Source of the DNA: Coniella vitis
Lineage: Eukaryota; Ascomycota; Sordariomycetes; Diaporthales; Schizoparmaceae
Assembly (NCBI GenBank): GCA_011317545.1
Contig: WUJK01000004.1
Location: forward strand, 3,294,501 to 3,358,500
Length of the DNA: 64,000 bases
Direction: 5' to 3'
Shown here: piece by piece, positions 62,662 through 64,000 of the stretch
Numbering within the stretch: the stretch's first letter is position 1
How the letters are laid out: every line of letters begins with the position of its first letter
The notes under the pieces: generated by a model
The model's database searches: none
Seen by the model: the letters and a program-made list of their open reading frames with translations, nothing else
What the model was told of the DNA's origin: nothing
Program-made: the position numbers and the translations under genes

Positions 62662-63152
62662 TACTATAGTCCAGGGTTATATAGGTTACTAGAATAGGCT
62701 AATATAATTTAGTAAGTATCGGATCGAATTTATAATAAACCGATTAAGGATCTTCTATATAATTAAGAATTATAGACTAGTAATATAGGATTAAGCAATT
62801 AGGGTTATAAGGTAATTATAGATAGATTATCTAGATTATAAATAATCTAATAAATCTAGAATTATCCAAATTATTAAATAATATAAATAATCCGGCTATA
62901 GATATAAGAATAACGGAAGGATATAAGGAGAGATAGTTTCCTAGCTATTAGATAGTTTTCCTTATAATCTTTAGTTATAAATCTAAGTATTATTTTATAT
63001 AATAGAGTAATCCATCTTAATTATTTATAATACTTAATAATATTTAATAATACTTAATAATATATAACGATTTAAAGGTAATACTTCCCCTGCCTGCTAA
63101 TATATATATATAGGTACTTCTAGAATCCGGGACTTAAATAAGGATTATTATA
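62662..63152 (+). repeat. Left LTR of the second chromovirus copy
   Basis: It starts TACTATAG (TG changed to TA) and ends GGATTATTATA. It carries repeated TAATACTTAATAATATTTAA near 63,020-63,060 not present in the first copy. Confidence 0.88.
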
Positions 63153-63399
63153 TTTTTATAACTTTTATTTAGGACGGTTTATATATACCTCTTAGGTAAT
63201 ATTAAATATAGTATTTAATAATAATACCTATAGTATTAGCCACTTCGACGGTTAACTAGGCCTCGAATACTAGTTAATAGTTTCTAATTATTATTAATAT
63301 GCTTACTATATATATTATAGAATTTAAAAAATAAGAAAATATTAGCTAAACCCCTAATATACCCTTTAAGATAGAATAGCTTAAGGTTTATTATAGCTA

Positions 63400-64000
63400 A
63401 ATCGATAAACTCTAACCTTAGATTATAGTACTTAAAGCTTACTTCTAGTATTATAAAGATTAATTTAATATTAACGCTAAGAAGCTTAGAATTATAATTA
63501 TTAAGCTTAAAGTAGATACCTTTATATAGTTTAAATCTATCCTATATAACTTTTTAGAATTTAGTTCGGAAAACTCTAGGGAAAATAAACTAAGAAGCCC
63601 TTCGCTTCCTTTAAATATTTCGCTTAAGCGTTTAAAGATACCTTTAGAAACCCTAAGAAAAAATATAATATAAAACGTAAGATTAATTAATTTAAATAGA
63701 TTAAATCGGTAATATAATATATAATACTCTTCCGATAGATTATATTATAACTTTAATAGAATAATAAACCCCTTATAATAGCGTATTATAATAGATTTAA
63801 GAATTTTATCAAAAATAAACTATATAAAATACTATAACCGGATATATTCGTAGAATTCGTAGTAATAGCTATAGCTATCGATAATTATAAATAGAAAAGA
63901 ATCTAAGAATAGTAAGGAAAAATAAAACCTATAGCTAATTATATCTAGAAAGCTAATATAGGAAAAAGGTATTAATACTCTAGATAATATTATCTATCCT
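63400..64000 (+). pseudogene. Chromovirus gag remnant, second copy, partial
   Basis: It aligns with 8,170-8,760 of the first copy: KLKVDTFI*FKSIL-like, FEFSSENSRENK-like and LFR*IIL segments, then NYK*KRI*E* where the first copy has DDRN. Frame breaks and added TAA codons are numerous. The zinc knuckle would lie beyond the window. Confidence 0.8.

Larger units (their letters stand above)
62662..64000 (+). mobile_element. Second chromovirus copy, left end, runs out of the window
   Basis: The LTR spans 62,662-63,152 (about 491 bp; shared AACGGAAGGATATAAGGA and GATAGTTTTCCTTATA with 7,438-7,931). The internal sequence then follows the first copy closely through the gag start. It is more mutated than the first copy and has a diverged LTR middle (about 62,740-62,910), so it is an independent, older insertion into LINE-B. 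Confidence 0.92.

Overview
The window reads as one continuous block of decayed, nested retrotransposons from a filamentous ascomycete (Pezizomycotina). I found no host gene that can be defended. The block is AT-rich, CpA and TpG are nearly absent, TpA is abundant, and element reading frames are broken mostly by TAG/TAA where Gln or Trp codons are expected. This is the footprint of repeat-induced point mutation (RIP). A 446-bp copy at 29,913-30,358 escaped mutation. Compared with its mutated relatives it differs almost only by C to T and G to A changes at CpA/TpG, which fixes the direction of the process. Because TGA is rare here, a frame that is open except for TAA/TAG is weak evidence by itself, so I rely on family motifs and on comparison between copies.

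Most of the window is one Tad1-like LINE family, called LINE-A here. Its layout is a GC-rich 5' leader, a gag-like ORF1 with zinc knuckles, an ORF2 with endonuclease, reverse transcriptase and RNase H, an unusual ~373-codon frame read most plausibly on the opposite strand, about 1.1 kb of 3' region, and an (AAAT)n tail. Copies: A1 (1-6,389, 5' end outside the window), A2 (5'-truncated, 6,390-7,279 and 22,433-23,322), A3 (7,280-7,437 and 15,872-22,418), A4 (32,193-40,440, full length, about 8.25 kb), A5 (41,391-49,598), A6 (minus strand, in pieces from 31,003 to 56,757), A7 (fragment, 26,219-27,178), A8 (unmutated 3' fragment, 29,913-30,358) and A9 (135-bp fragment, 59,391-59,525). A second LINE family, LINE-B, lies at 23,715-26,194, 28,072-30,510 and 56,758-62,661. 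A Ty3/Gypsy chromovirus with 494-bp LTRs and a chromodomain occupies 7,438-15,866. A second copy starts at 62,662 and leaves the window.

Target-site duplications give the nesting order. A3 sits inside A2, and the chromovirus sits inside the A3 leader. A4 and A5 both sit inside A6, within its reverse-strand ORF region. A small LTR element (53,815-55,438) is also inside A6. A8 is inside LINE-B. A composite element (60,732-62,068), ending with the LINE-A 3' terminus and a ~330-bp AAAT tail, is also inside LINE-B.

The items most worth follow-up are the conserved reverse-strand ORF in the LINE-A 3' region, the composite element carrying unrelated sequence on a LINE-A tail, the small LTR element without recognisable pol, and the less mutated non-pol segment of the chromovirus, which carries a tRNA-like sequence and a reverse-strand coding remnant.
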